DNA of 64,000 nt from Halobellus litoreus (lineage in GTDB: Archaea; Halobacteriota; Halobacteria; Halobacteriales; Haloferacaceae). Below, piece by piece: positions 35,733 to 45,064 of the stretch; positions within the stretch are counted from its first letter, which is position 1, and each line of letters opens with the position of its first letter. Below the pieces are notes generated by a model. It made no database searches. It had not been told where the DNA came from and was given only the letters and a program-made list of their open reading frames with translations. Location: contig NZ_JANHAW010000003.1 of the NCBI RefSeq assembly GCF_024464595.1, positions 310,001 to 374,000 on the forward strand, read 5' to 3'. The translations under genes were made by a program, and so were the position numbers.

Positions 35733-38700
35733 TCAGACGATCGCGTCCGCCAGCATCTCGACCGGATGCGGCGGTTCTTCTTCCCCGTCCCGGTCGCCGA
35801 GTTGCGCCCGGCAGGACGCACCGGGTGCGGTGAGGGTTTCCCCGTTCGAGGCATCGATCTGATCGTACAGGGTGCTCGCGACGGCTTTCGACATCGAATA
35901 GTGTTCGGCCTCGTAGCCGAAGGACCCGGCCATCCCACAGCAGCTCGAATCGAGCGCGTCGACGTCGTATCCCGCCCGCCGCAGGACGCCGACCGCGTGG
36001 TGGTCCTTCTTCGTCGACTTCTGGTGACAGTGGCCGTGGTAGGTCAGCGCTGTCGACGGCGCTCCAGCGGTCACCCCGTCGCGCTCCAGCAGGCGGAAGG
36101 TGTCGAAGTACTCCATCACGCCGTAGGTGTTGCCGGCCACCCGCTCGGCATCCTCGCCCGACAGCAGGTCCAGGTAGTCGTGCTGGAACATCACCGCATC
36201 GGAGGGTTCGACGACGACGACGTCCCACTCGCCGCCGACGAGCGGCGCGAGGGCGTCGACGTTCTGACGCGCCTTTTCACGCGCCATATCGACGAACCCC
36301 TTCGAGTGCGGTGGTCGCCCGGAACCGGTGACGTCGTCGGGAATCTCCACGTGCACGTTCGCCGCCTCCAGCGCTCGGACGGCAGCCTTTCCGGCCTCAG
36401 GATGGTTGTAGTTCGTGTACGTGTCGGGGAAGAGGTAGACCTTCGAGTCCGCTGCCGATTCGCTCACGGTCGCCCCGCCGCGCGAATCGAACCAGTCGAC
36501 GAAGGAGACGCGGTGGAACCGCGGCAACTCCCGCTCGCTGGAGATACCGAGAGCCTTCTCCATCGCGAGACGGGCACCGGGCAGCTCCGGAAGGAGGTTC
36601 GAGAGCGGCGCGAAGGCGCTCCCGACCTTCGAGAGGGCACCCACGTTGGCGAAGACCTTGTCGCGGAGGCTCGACCCGTTCCGCTGGTGGTACTCGTGGG
36701 TCACTTCGGCCTTCATCTTCGCCATATCGACGCCGCTGGGACAGTCCTTCAGGCAACCCTTACAGCCGATACAGAGATCCAGAACTTCCTCAACGAACTC
36801 GTCTTCGAACTGTTCGCCGTCGGAAATCTCGCCGCTCATCGCCTGTCGGAGCATGTTCGCCCGGCCGCGCGTCGACTGGATCTCCTCTTCGGCGGCCCGA
36901 TAGGTCGGACACATCACGCCGCCGGTCGTCTCCTGCGGGCCGCGACAGCCGGCACAGCCGTGACAGAGCTCCGCCATCCCCTGAAAGCCGTTCTCGTTGT
37001 CCCACTCCATCGCCGGGTCGAAGTCGGCGTCGAACTCGTAGTCGGGGGAGAACCGGAGATCCTCGGTCATCTCGTGCGTCGCGGTCGCGGCCGCGTCGTC
37101 GGGTCGCACTTCGTCGGGCGCGTAGCCGCAGACGTTGCCGGGGTTGAGCAGCCAATCGGGATCGAACGCGGTTTTCAGCCGTCGGAACTCGGCCCAGAGT
37201 TCGTCGCCGCAGAGCTTCCGGTTCCACTGCGTCCGCGCGCGACCGTCGCCGTGTTCACCCGAGACCGATCCGCCGTACTTCACCACGAGATCGGTCACTG
37301 CGTCGGCGATGGCCTCGAAGGTCTCGACGCCCTCGGCCGTCTTCGTGTTCACGAGCGGGCGGATGTGGAGGACGCCGGGGCCGGCGTGGGCGTAGTAGGA
37401 GGCGAACGTGTCGTGGTCGTCCAGAATCTCCTGGAAGTCCGAGACGTACGCCGGAAGGTTCTCCGCCGGGATCGCCGTGTCCTCGATGTAGGCGATGTGC
37501 TTCTCGTCGGTGGTCCGCGACAGGAGGATCGGGAGCCCCGACTTGCGCATCTTCCAGAACTTCGCGCGCGTCTCCGCGTCGTGAGCCTCCATCGCGTCGA
37601 CCGCGGTCCGCGCCGTGTCCGTCGTCACCGCGCCCTCGCCGGGCGAGCGGTCAGTCGACGCGTCGGGCACTCGGTCGTCGACGAGCTCAGCCACCTGCTG
37701 GCGGCCGTGCTCGTCGTCCTCGGCGTAGAACTCCACCAGCAGCACAGAGTCCGTTCCAGAGGGCAGCGTCTCGACGACGTCGGCGAACTCCGGCGTCTCG
37801 CGGGCGAGATCCAACAGCACGTCGTCCATCACCTCCACGGCCGCGGGGTCGTGTTCGAGAATCGGAGCGACGTCCTCCATCGCGTCGAGGACGTCGTCGT
37901 AGGTGAGAAGCGCCACCGAGGCGGTGTTCGGGATCGGCTCCAGCGACACCGTCGCTTCGGTGACGATGCCGAGCGTCCCCTCCGATCCGGCGAGGAGTCG
38001 CGCGAGGTTGACCGTCTCCGGTTCGCTCTCGGGGTCGACCCCGGAGTCGTCCGGGAGTCGGCGCTCGCCGCGCATCTCGTCGACGAGCATATCGAGGTTG
38101 TACCCCGAGACGTTCCGTTTCAGATCGGGGTACATTTCGGCGATTTCATCGGCCTCCTCGTCGAGAGTGCGAGAGACAGCCGCGTAGATCCGCTCTTCGA
38201 GCGTCCCCTCCGGATCTCCCTCCTCGCGGAGGGTGTCGACGGCGACCTCCCCGAAGGTCGTCACGGTCCCGTCGGAGAGGACCACCTCCACGGATTCCAG
38301 GTAGTAATCCGTCTTGCCGTAGCGCAGCGAGTGCGCGCCCGTGGAGTTGTTGCCGATCGCCCCGCCGAGTGCCGATTTGTCCCCCCACGCCGGATCGGGC
38401 GCGAACTTCAGGTCGTGGCGTTCCAGGGCCGCGTTCAGGTCGCCGAGTCGGATGCCGGCCTGCGCCGTCGCGGTCCCGGCGTCGGGATCGACTTCGAGCA
38501 GTGACCCCAGCCCCGGCATCAGGTCGAGGACGACGGCTTCGTTCACCGTCTGTCCGGCCAGGCTGGTGCCGCCGCCGCGGGGGAGCACCGGAATCCCCTC
38601 GGCGGCGCAGTACTCCATCGTGTTCGCGACGTCCGCGGTCGACGTCGGCATCACGACCCCGATCGGCGTCCGCTCGTACGCCGAGGCGTCGGTGGCGTAC

Positions 38701-38852
38701 AGCTGTCGGGAGTACGTGTCGAACCGGACGTCGCCGTCGACGACGGATTCGAGGTCCGCGACCAGGTCCGGGCGCTCGACGTCGTCACTGACGTAGTCGT
38801 AGTTCCCCGTCGTGGCGGGATCAGTACCATCTGCGCGCGAATTCGAAGCCAT
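35733..38852 (-). CDS. Fused FAD-binding/iron-sulfur D-lactate dehydrogenase (Dld type)
   Basis: A 1039-residue three-part enzyme. A PCMH/VAO-type FAD domain comes first (VLPRGGGTSLAGQTVN near residue 90, GGAIGNNSTGAHSLRYG near 164), then the FAD-oxidase C-terminal domain (GEHGDGRAR). Next is a two-cluster ferredoxin-like part (CHGCAGC and CIGCKGCLKDCPSGVD) and two CCG-type Cys-rich domains (one with SSCCGMAGSFGYE). It oxidises D-lactate or a related 2-hydroxyacid and delivers electrons to the quinone pool. It lies 101 bp downstream of the lactate permease gene on the same strand, so permease and dehydrogenase form one operon. Glycolate is an alternative substrate. Confidence 0.9.
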   Translation of the reverse strand: MASNSRADGTDPATTGNYDYVSDDVERPDLVADLESVVDGDVRFDTYSRQLYATDASAYERTPIGVVMPTSTADVANTMEYCAAEGIPVLPRGGGTSLAGQTVNEAVVLDLMPGLGSLLEVDPDAGTATAQAGIRLGDLNAALERHDLKFAPDPAWGDKSALGGAIGNNSTGAHSLRYGKTDYYLESVEVVLSDGTVTTFGEVAVDTLREEGDPEGTLEERIYAAVSRTLDEEADEIAEMYPDLKRNVSGYNLDMLVDEMRGERRLPDDSGVDPESEPETVNLARLLAGSEGTLGIVTEATVSLEPIPNTASVALLTYDDVLDAMEDVAPILEHDPAAVEVMDDVLLDLARETPEFADVVETLPSGTDSVLLVEFYAEDDEHGRQQVAELVDDRVPDASTDRSPGEGAVTTDTARTAVDAMEAHDAETRAKFWKMRKSGLPILLSRTTDEKHIAYIEDTAIPAENLPAYVSDFQEILDDHDTFASYYAHAGPGVLHIRPLVNTKTAEGVETFEAIADAVTDLVVKYGGSVSGEHGDGRARTQWNRKLCGDELWAEFRRLKTAFDPDWLLNPGNVCGYAPDEVRPDDAAATATHEMTEDLRFSPDYEFDADFDPAMEWDNENGFQGMAELCHGCAGCRGPQETTGGVMCPTYRAAEEEIQSTRGRANMLRQAMSGEISDGEQFEDEFVEEVLDLCIGCKGCLKDCPSGVDMAKMKAEVTHEYHQRNGSSLRDKVFANVGALSKVGSAFAPLSNLLPELPGARLAMEKALGISSERELPRFHRVSFVDWFDSRGGATVSESAADSKVYLFPDTYTNYNHPEAGKAAVRALEAANVHVEIPDDVTGSGRPPHSKGFVDMAREKARQNVDALAPLVGGEWDVVVVEPSDAVMFQHDYLDLLSGEDAERVAGNTYGVMEYFDTFRLLERDGVTAGAPSTALTYHGHCHQKSTKKDHHAVGVLRRAGYDVDALDSSCCGMAGSFGYEAEHYSMSKAVASTLYDQIDASNGETLTAPGASCRAQLGDRDGEEEPPHPVEMLADAIV

Positions 38853-38953
38853 ATTGTGTGTCTCTCGTTTGGGCGGGGAACCGCGTCGACCGCGGTCACA
38901 CCTGAAGCCGGAAGCAGTTGGTCGTGAGGCGGTACGGCTGGGGATCGCCCCGA

Positions 38954-40723
38954 TCAGAAGACCCCCGGGAACAGCACGTAGCTGAACAGCAGCGTCAGGA
39001 GCCCGGTCGCCGTCCCGTAGTACAGCAGCGGGATCAGTTCGAGGCGGATGACGCGACCCTCCTCGCCGACGAGGCCGACGACCGCGAGCGCGGCGACGAC
39101 GTTGTGAACGGCGATGAGGTTGCCGATCGCGCCGCCGACCGCCTGGGCGCCGAGCATCAGCGTGTGTGAGGTGCCGATCTGGTCGGCGACGCCGTACTGG
39201 AAGGTTCCGAACAGGATGTCAGAGACCGTGTTCGATCCGGCGAGGAACGCACCGAACGCGCCGACGAAGGCGGCGAAGAAGGGGTAGACGCCGCCCGCGA
39301 CGCCGGCCATCCCTTCGGAGAGGACGATGAGCATACTGTCGGTTCCGGTCGCTGATCCCGACTGAAGCATTATCTGGACCGTCGCGACGGCGAATAGCAG
39401 TGCGACGACCGCCGGGGCGACCTTTTCGATCGTCTCCGCCCAGGCGGCCTTGATCTCCGTCCCGTCCATCCCGTGGAGGGGGATGGTGACGAGGTGAACG
39501 GCGACGAACACCGCGCCCGGCAGGTACAGCAGAGCGAAGTCGTTCGTGAGTCCCGTGCCGAGGATCGTCTCCTGGACGAACGGCAGGGCCGCGAGGTCGC
39601 TCCAGGCCAGCGTGAATACGTCCATCGTGACGAACGACTGAACGGGGTCGATGACGCGGGTGACGACGAGCAGGAGCGCGACTAGCGCGTACGGCGTCCA
39701 GGCCTTCCAGAGCGCCATTCCACCCGTGGGGACGCTCGACTGAACCGTACCGCCGTCGGCGGCGACGGCGACGTCGTCGCTGGTCGACTCGCCGGGCTGG
39801 ATCTCGCCGATCCAGTGGTCGGGCCACGCTTCCTGGGGCTCGAAGTCCCACTCCTCGTCGGGGTGGAAAAAGCCGGCCTTGAGCGCACTGACCGTAACGA
39901 GCAGGCCGATCATCGACCCGAGAAGACCGGGGAACTCCGGCCCGAGGAAGTACGCGGTCAGGAAGTACGGCACCGAGAACGAGGCCCACGCGAACAACGT
40001 AAGCGGCAGCACTTCGAGCGCGGGGCGAATCGACCGCTCCTCGCCGAAGAAGCGGGTCATCATCGCGACGCCGATGAAGGGGAGCGCGATGCCCACGATC
40101 ACGTGGTAACTCGCGGCCCACAGCGCGATGTCGGCCACCCAGGTCGCGATGTCGGGGTAGGTCCCGCTGCCCACGACGTCGGCGGTGATCGTCTCGACGC
40201 TCTCGAAGATGTCGATCATCCCGATGATGAGCGGGGTCCCGACCGCGCCGAACGTGATCGCCATCAAGTTGCCCGTGAGCGCGACGACGACGGCCGCGAG
40301 CGGCGGGAAGCCGAGTCCCACCAGAAGCGGTCCGACGATGGCCGCGGGGGTCCCGAAGCCGGCGGCGGCTTCGATGAACGATCCCATCAGGAACACGAGA
40401 AGCACGACCTGCACGCGGCGGTCCTCGCTGACGGAGGCGAAGCCGGCGTTGATCGCGTCGAACGCGCCCGTCTGCTTGAGCGTGTACAGCAGCAGGATCG
40501 CGCCGAAGACGATGTAGAGGATGTTGGCCGCGGTGATGAAGCCGTTTATCGTCGCGGCGGCGATCCACGTTCCGTTCATTCCCCACCCGACGACGCCGGC
40601 CGCGACCGCGACGACCCACGCCACCGGCATCGTTCGCGTCGCGGGCCAGTAGAAGCCGACCATCAGCACCGCGATAGTCAGGAGCGGCAGCAGCGCGACG
40701 AGCGTGTCCACCGCGCTAACCAT
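38954..40723 (-). CDS. lctP: L-lactate permease family transporter
   Basis: A 589-residue membrane protein with about 13 helices and the LctP/LldP markers: FMGSFIEAAAGFGTPAAI-type motif (here FLMGSFIEAAAGFGTPAAIV) near residue 110, AGSNTVSDILFGTFQ near 485 and GNLIAVHNVVAALAVVG near 530. It imports lactate or glycolate with protons or sodium. ATG 40723 has GGAG nine bases upstream; a TTG nine bases earlier is less likely. The TATA box lies 85-95 nt upstream, so the mRNA has a leader of about 65 nt that contains a short ORF. It is co-directional with the fused lactate dehydrogenase. Confidence 0.93.
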   Translation of the reverse strand: MVSAVDTLVALLPLLTIAVLMVGFYWPATRTMPVAWVVAVAAGVVGWGMNGTWIAAATINGFITAANILYIVFGAILLLYTLKQTGAFDAINAGFASVSEDRRVQVVLLVFLMGSFIEAAAGFGTPAAIVGPLLVGLGFPPLAAVVVALTGNLMAITFGAVGTPLIIGMIDIFESVETITADVVGSGTYPDIATWVADIALWAASYHVIVGIALPFIGVAMMTRFFGEERSIRPALEVLPLTLFAWASFSVPYFLTAYFLGPEFPGLLGSMIGLLVTVSALKAGFFHPDEEWDFEPQEAWPDHWIGEIQPGESTSDDVAVAADGGTVQSSVPTGGMALWKAWTPYALVALLLVVTRVIDPVQSFVTMDVFTLAWSDLAALPFVQETILGTGLTNDFALLYLPGAVFVAVHLVTIPLHGMDGTEIKAAWAETIEKVAPAVVALLFAVATVQIMLQSGSATGTDSMLIVLSEGMAGVAGGVYPFFAAFVGAFGAFLAGSNTVSDILFGTFQYGVADQIGTSHTLMLGAQAVGGAIGNLIAVHNVVAALAVVGLVGEEGRVIRLELIPLLYYGTATGLLTLLFSYVLFPGVF

Positions 40724-40787
40724 GCCGTTCAACTCCGTGATCTATGCCAGTCGATTCCGTTCCAGGTCCGTTCCTGTTTCCGTGCAT
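40716..40787 (-). CDS. Possible 23-codon upstream ORF in the lctP leader
   Basis: The minus-strand TATA box TATATAAC (about 40812-40820) is centred about 30 nt before an ATG at 40787. That ATG opens a 23-codon, Gly/His-rich, out-of-frame ORF whose stop (TAG, 40716-40718) overlaps the lctP start (ATG at 40723). The transcript should begin close to this ATG. It could be a leader peptide whose translation affects lctP, or an accident of sequence. Confidence 0.3.
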   Translation of the reverse strand: MHGNRNGPGTESTGIDHGVERHG

Positions 40788-41087
40788 CGTGAGCTATTCG
40801 ACCCAACTATTGTTATATATAGTTATCGTTCATCGCGGATCCGGCCGGTGCCACCGGCTTTCCGAACGCCCGGTCCACGACGCCACTACAGTCGTGTAAT
40901 GAGGGCATAAATCGGAGTATTACGCCCCAAATCCCGTATTTTGGGTGTATTATGGTCGTCTCCAGTATCGGCGTCGACGACCTGTCGAGAGTACCAGTAA
41001 ACACGTGTGAAAAGGATGTGTGCACGTGTGTCGTGGCGTTTCTCACGAGTGTAAAGGCTTATACTCTCGTGTGAAGAGGGAATACCT
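40724..41087. promoter_or_regulatory. Control region between lctP and its divergent regulator
   Basis: About 360 bp with several signals. These are the lctP TATA box (40812-40820), an imperfect inverted repeat CCCAAAT-CCCGT-ATTTTGGG (40926-40945) in an AT-rich patch, and the regulator TATA box CTTATAC (41058-41064). Four tandem repeats flank or overlap the last of these. Apart from the short leader ORF no gene is seen. Confidence 0.6.
41002..41079 (+). repeat. Four-copy operator-like repeat with 21-22 bp periodicity
   Basis: CACGTGTGAAAAGG (41002), CACGTGTGTCGTGG (41023), CACGAGTGTAAAGG (41044) and CTCGTGTGAAGAGG (41066) start 21, 21 and 22 bp apart, that is two helical turns. Copy 3 abuts the TATA box of the regulator and copy 4 covers the bases between TATA and its start. 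A regulator bound to one DNA face would fit. Confidence 0.7.
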
Positions 41088-41708
41088 GTGACCGACGACG
41101 CTCGCGCGCGCTCCAGGAACGAGCACGGCCAGTACGTCGACCGGATCCCGCTCGATCGGGTGATAGCGGTGTTCGAGGAGCGTGAGGACCAAGCGCGGCC
41201 GCTGACTGCCTCTGACGTGATGGAGGCGCTCGACTGCTCTCGGCGGACCGCTCACAACAAACTCAACGAACTCGAAGAGCGGGGCGACCTGAAGACCCGG
41301 AAGGTCGGGGCGCGCTCGCGGGTGTTTTGGACGCCGATTCCGAGCGAGTCGGCGACGGCGAAAGCCGACGCCAAGAACCGAGAACCCACCGCGTCCGCGG
41401 CTGAGACCGACGATGACGCCGTCGACGAGCGTCCGGCCGTCTCCGAGGCGATCGCCGACGCCGACCTCCCCGGGAGCGGGCCGATGCTCGACGCGCGACG
41501 GGAGGCGCTGTCGGCGGCCTACGAGTACCTCGCGGAGCATCCGGAGGCGAAAAAGGCCGACTTCCTGCGGGACGTCTACCACGAGTATCCGGCGGGCTTC
41601 GAGTCGGCCGAGGGATGGTGGAACGCCATCCAACCGGCGCTGAAGCAACTGCCGGGGGTCAACCCGCCCAAGGAGCGGGGACACATTTGGCACTTCCTGG
41701 GCGGGTAG
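41088..41708 (+). CDS. Winged-helix regulator next to lactate genes
   Basis: A 206-residue protein with an N-terminal winged helix (about residues 10-80, LTASDVMEALDCSRRTAHNKLNELEE as the helix-turn-helix). An acidic linker follows, and then a second conserved region ending in EGWWNAIQPALKQLPGVNPP and HIWHFLGG. The GTG start is 27 nt from a TATA box (CTTATAC) embedded in four tandem repeats, so it is probably leaderless and autoregulated. Divergence from lctP suggests it controls lactate uptake and oxidation. The family has no name I can assign with certainty. Confidence 0.8.
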   Translation: MTDDARARSRNEHGQYVDRIPLDRVIAVFEEREDQARPLTASDVMEALDCSRRTAHNKLNELEERGDLKTRKVGARSRVFWTPIPSESATAKADAKNREPTASAAETDDDAVDERPAVSEAIADADLPGSGPMLDARREALSAAYEYLAEHPEAKKADFLRDVYHEYPAGFESAEGWWNAIQPALKQLPGVNPPKERGHIWHFLGG

Positions 41709-41793
41709 TTTCCGAATTCCGACGGCGTTCGTCGCCCGGCCGTGAGCCACGGCATTTATCATATCCTGCATCGGAGTATGGTCCGACACAGCG

Positions 41794-43680
41794 ATGGATT
41801 CCGACTCGACCGACGACGGCCGGTCCTCCGCTCCGTCAGGAGGCGATCCGTCTCGGTGGGGCGGCCCCGACGCCGACGCACCCGCTGCCGCTGACGACGA
41901 GAGAGCGGCAGAGGAGAGTTCGGAACCGGGCGATCCCGATTCGGGGGACCGTCACGCCGGCCCCTCCGGCGGCGACGACGTGTACGCCCCGGAAGTGGAG
42001 GGACGACAGTACCGCGGGACGTGGTATCTCCCCCTGCGCTACGACGAACTCAAACGGGCCGGCGACACCGACGAGCACCCCGACCGGGGAACGGGCGGCG
42101 CGTTTCGGCTCACCGACCTGCCCCGGGTCCCGCGCGTCGGCCACATCGTCGGTCCGTCGGCGATCATGCTCGGGGCGTCGCTCGGGAGCGGCGAGACGCT
42201 CTTCTGGCCGGTTCTGACCTCGCAGTACGGGTGGACGCTCCTCTGGGCGTTCGCCGTCGGAGTGCTGACCCAGTTCGTCATCAACACCGAACTCCAGCGG
42301 TGGACGCTGGCGACGGGTGAGAGCGTCTTTCGCGCGTTCGCTCGCGTGGCAGACTACTGGCCGTGGCTGTTCCTCGCCGGCGGGCTGATCAGCCTCGGCT
42401 GGCCCGGGTGGGCGGCCGGCGCGGCGCGGGTCGGGACGACGGCCCTCGGGATCGGCGGAGCCGTCGACCTCCTCGGGGTCACGCTGGCGACGTGGAAACT
42501 CGTCGCGGTCGGCCTGATGGTCCTGATCTGGCTCTCCTATCAGGTGTCGTCAGTGATGTACACCGCCGTCGAGGTGTTCCAGATCGGCCTGCTGTTCGTC
42601 TCGATCGTCGCCGCCGTGCTGTTGGTCGGCGTGTCGGGCTCGTGGATCGAGTTCGCCGACCTCCCCGCAGCGGGGGCCGCCGTCGGGACGCTCCCGTCTG
42701 ACCTCGGCATCGCCGTGTTCCTGGGCGGACTCGCGTTCGCCGGCGCGGGCGGGTACCTGAACCTCTCACAGAGCCTCTGGGCCCGCGAGAAGGGCTACGG
42801 GATGGGGAACTACCAGGGGCGCGTGAAGAACCCGTTCCACGACGAGGACCCGGAACCGATCGAGCGCGACGGCTTCAGCTTTCCGCCGACGCCGACGAAC
42901 CTGAAGCGGTGGCGGGAATGGTGGCGGGTCGTCCAGCTCGAACACCTGCTGACGTTCGTCGTCGGGCTGTTCGTGGTCGCGCCGGCGCTGATGAGCGTCG
43001 CCATCCGCTACGCCCCGGGGACCACCTCTGACGCCCTCGAGATGTGGCTCACGGACGTCGCACCCGCACTGGGCCCGATCGGGACCGTGCTCGTCTTCCT
43101 GGTGCTCTTCGTCGCGCTGTTCACCACCGAGTACGCGATCGTCGAGTCCTTCGTCCGCAACAGCGTCGACGCGATCTACGAGGCGTACGGTCGCGAGGCC
43201 GGCTGGGACCTGGAGACGCTCTTCTGGCGCGTTCTGACGGGGTTTTGCCTGTGGGGTATCGTCATCATCCTCGTCTTCACCTCGCCGTTCGAGGGTCGGG
43301 AACCGTTCTTCTTCCTCGTCGTCGGCGCGGCGATGTCGGGTGTGATGATGTGGCCATACACCGCGCTCGTTCTCGTGATGAACACGACTCGACTGCCAGA
43401 GCACCTCCAGCCGGGGTGGGCGCGAATCGCCGCGCTGTGGTGGGCGTCGGGCTTCTACGGTTACTTCAGCGTCCTCCTCGTCGCCGACACGCTCGTCGAG
43501 TTCGGGCTGCCGGCCTTCGGTGCCGCACCGCTGGTCGCGGGCAGTGAGGTCGGCGGCTACGCCCTCTGGGCCGTCTTCTTCGTCGTCCAGTCCTACGCCG
43601 TCGCGGTCTCCGCAGGCGCAAAGCGAAACGCCGCGGGAACAGTCGAAAACGCCGAGTTGGCGGCCGGGCGCTTCTCGTAA
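41794..43680 (+). CDS. Nramp-like transporter lacking canonical metal-site motifs
   Basis: A 628-residue membrane protein. The first ~80 residues are acidic and probably disordered, then about twelve helices follow. GPSAIMLGASLGSGETLFWP lies where Nramp proteins have the DPGN loop, and GGYLNLSQSLWAREKG where they have the helix-6 MPH motif. The overall LeuT-like layout resembles Nramp, but the Asp, Asn and Met ligands for manganese or iron are missing. It may therefore carry magnesium, another ion or an organic solute. It is downstream of the lactate regulator (85 bp) and could be in the same transcript. Confidence 0.65.
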   Translation: MDSDSTDDGRSSAPSGGDPSRWGGPDADAPAAADDERAAEESSEPGDPDSGDRHAGPSGGDDVYAPEVEGRQYRGTWYLPLRYDELKRAGDTDEHPDRGTGGAFRLTDLPRVPRVGHIVGPSAIMLGASLGSGETLFWPVLTSQYGWTLLWAFAVGVLTQFVINTELQRWTLATGESVFRAFARVADYWPWLFLAGGLISLGWPGWAAGAARVGTTALGIGGAVDLLGVTLATWKLVAVGLMVLIWLSYQVSSVMYTAVEVFQIGLLFVSIVAAVLLVGVSGSWIEFADLPAAGAAVGTLPSDLGIAVFLGGLAFAGAGGYLNLSQSLWAREKGYGMGNYQGRVKNPFHDEDPEPIERDGFSFPPTPTNLKRWREWWRVVQLEHLLTFVVGLFVVAPALMSVAIRYAPGTTSDALEMWLTDVAPALGPIGTVLVFLVLFVALFTTEYAIVESFVRNSVDAIYEAYGREAGWDLETLFWRVLTGFCLWGIVIILVFTSPFEGREPFFFLVVGAAMSGVMMWPYTALVLVMNTTRLPEHLQPGWARIAALWWASGFYGYFSVLLVADTLVEFGLPAFGAAPLVAGSEVGGYALWAVFFVVQSYAVAVSAGAKRNAAGTVENAELAAGRFS

Positions 43681-43801
43681 CCGGAAACGGACGGGAGCGG
43701 CTCGATTCGGCGAGGAGAGTGCGTTAGTCGATGCTGGTGAGGGTGGGATCCAACTGTCGGAGAGCTCTGCCGCAAGAGGCACTCGATCGGTTCGGGAACG
43801 G

Positions 43802-44968
43802 TCACCCGGTGCGGAACAAGAGCGCGGCCGCGACCAGCAGACAGACGACGAATCCGCCGAAGGCGGCGTCGTAACTCACGTACGTCGCGACGATGCCGAC
43901 GTAGGCGGGACCGACCGCGTTCGCGCTGAGAAAGAGCGCTCTCGCGGCCCCGAGGTCTGCGCCCATCCCGCCCGACGGCGCCCCGTCGAGAATGATCGCG
44001 TCAGAGAGGGGAAACCCGGTCTTGTAGCCGAGCGCGAGGAGTCCGACTGCCAGCCAGATGGCGACGTTCGAGCCGGCGAAGACCAGTGCGACCAGCGCGG
44101 TCGCTGCGACGAGGAGTCCGGTGACGGCGATGGCACGCCTGGAGAACCGATCGCCGAGCGTGCCCGCGACGGGTTTGACGGCGAACCCCACGGCGAACAC
44201 GATGGCGAACGTCAGCCCGGCGAGGCTCTCGGAGAACCCCTTCGTCTGGGCCAGATACGCCGGCGCGAAGTTGATGAACCCGCCGACCATGAAGTAAAAC
44301 AGGGAGAACGCGAGGAGCGTCTCGCGCTGCCGGGAACTCTGAACCAGCCGCCCGACGGTGCTCCGGAGTTCGAGCGAGGTACTGCCGACCCGGTACCCCT
44401 CGCGAGTCTGGGAGGCGTAGACGAGGGTGATGACGGCGAGCGCGAGGGCGACGGGGAAGAAGGGCGTCCGCCAGGTCGCGTACGTCAGCGCCAGCACAGC
44501 GATGCCCGAGGAGAGGAGGCCGCCGAGGTCCGTCCCGGCGGCGTAGATCCCGAGTGCTCGGCCGCGTTTCGCCGTGAACAGGTCCGAGAGCAACGCTCGC
44601 GAGGGAATCGCGAACAGCCCCTTCCCGACGCCGACGACGGTCGCCGCGACGAGGAACGTCGCCAGTCCGGTCGACAGCCCGAACAGCGTGAAGCCGACCG
44701 CGAGAACGACCAGACCGGGGACGATCAGCGTCGTCCGGTTCCAGCGGTCCGAGTACTCGCCGCCCGGATACTGGACGAGCGCGTAGGCGCCGCCGAAGAT
44801 CGAGAGGGCGATGCCCGCGGTCGCCTCGGTGATTCCGAGATCGGTGATGATCGTCGGCAAGAGCGGCGAGAGCAGGAACCGACCGGTCTGCAGGAGCGCC
44901 CAGCCCAGCGAGACGGTCACGAGCATCCGTCGCGCGTAGCCCGTCGCCTCCGTCGTCGAGTCGGTCAC
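43802..44968 (-). CDS. MFS transporter
   Basis: A 388-residue major facilitator with twelve helices. The loop 2-3 motif is GGEYSDRWNRTTLI and its second-half counterpart is GTLGDRFSRRAIAV. The short loops and helix 4 sequence GVGKGLFAIPSRALLSDLF are like those of exporters of small organic anions or drugs. The start codon is GTG at 44968. It lies 96 bp downstream of trkH... on the opposite side of that gene's stop, and converges with the Nramp-like gene. Substrate unknown. Confidence 0.82.
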   Translation of the reverse strand: MTDSTTEATGYARRMLVTVSLGWALLQTGRFLLSPLLPTIITDLGITEATAGIALSIFGGAYALVQYPGGEYSDRWNRTTLIVPGLVVLAVGFTLFGLSTGLATFLVAATVVGVGKGLFAIPSRALLSDLFTAKRGRALGIYAAGTDLGGLLSSGIAVLALTYATWRTPFFPVALALAVITLVYASQTREGYRVGSTSLELRSTVGRLVQSSRQRETLLAFSLFYFMVGGFINFAPAYLAQTKGFSESLAGLTFAIVFAVGFAVKPVAGTLGDRFSRRAIAVTGLLVAATALVALVFAGSNVAIWLAVGLLALGYKTGFPLSDAIILDGAPSGGMGADLGAARALFLSANAVGPAYVGIVATYVSYDAAFGGFVVCLLVAAALLFRTG

Positions 44969-45064
44969 GACTCCCGGTCGGAGACGAACGGTAACGTGAT
45001 TTCCGATTCCCGTCTCCCGATTTCTCGCTCCCGACCGGCCGCCGAAGCCGCCGACCCGACGGCT

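Noticed and set aside
34770-38504. Very long plus-strand open frame (over 1200 codons)
   Set aside because: It runs antisense to the fused lactate dehydrogenase and crosses the MFS gene out of frame. The translation is Arg/Val/Asp-rich without motifs, a GC-driven shadow.
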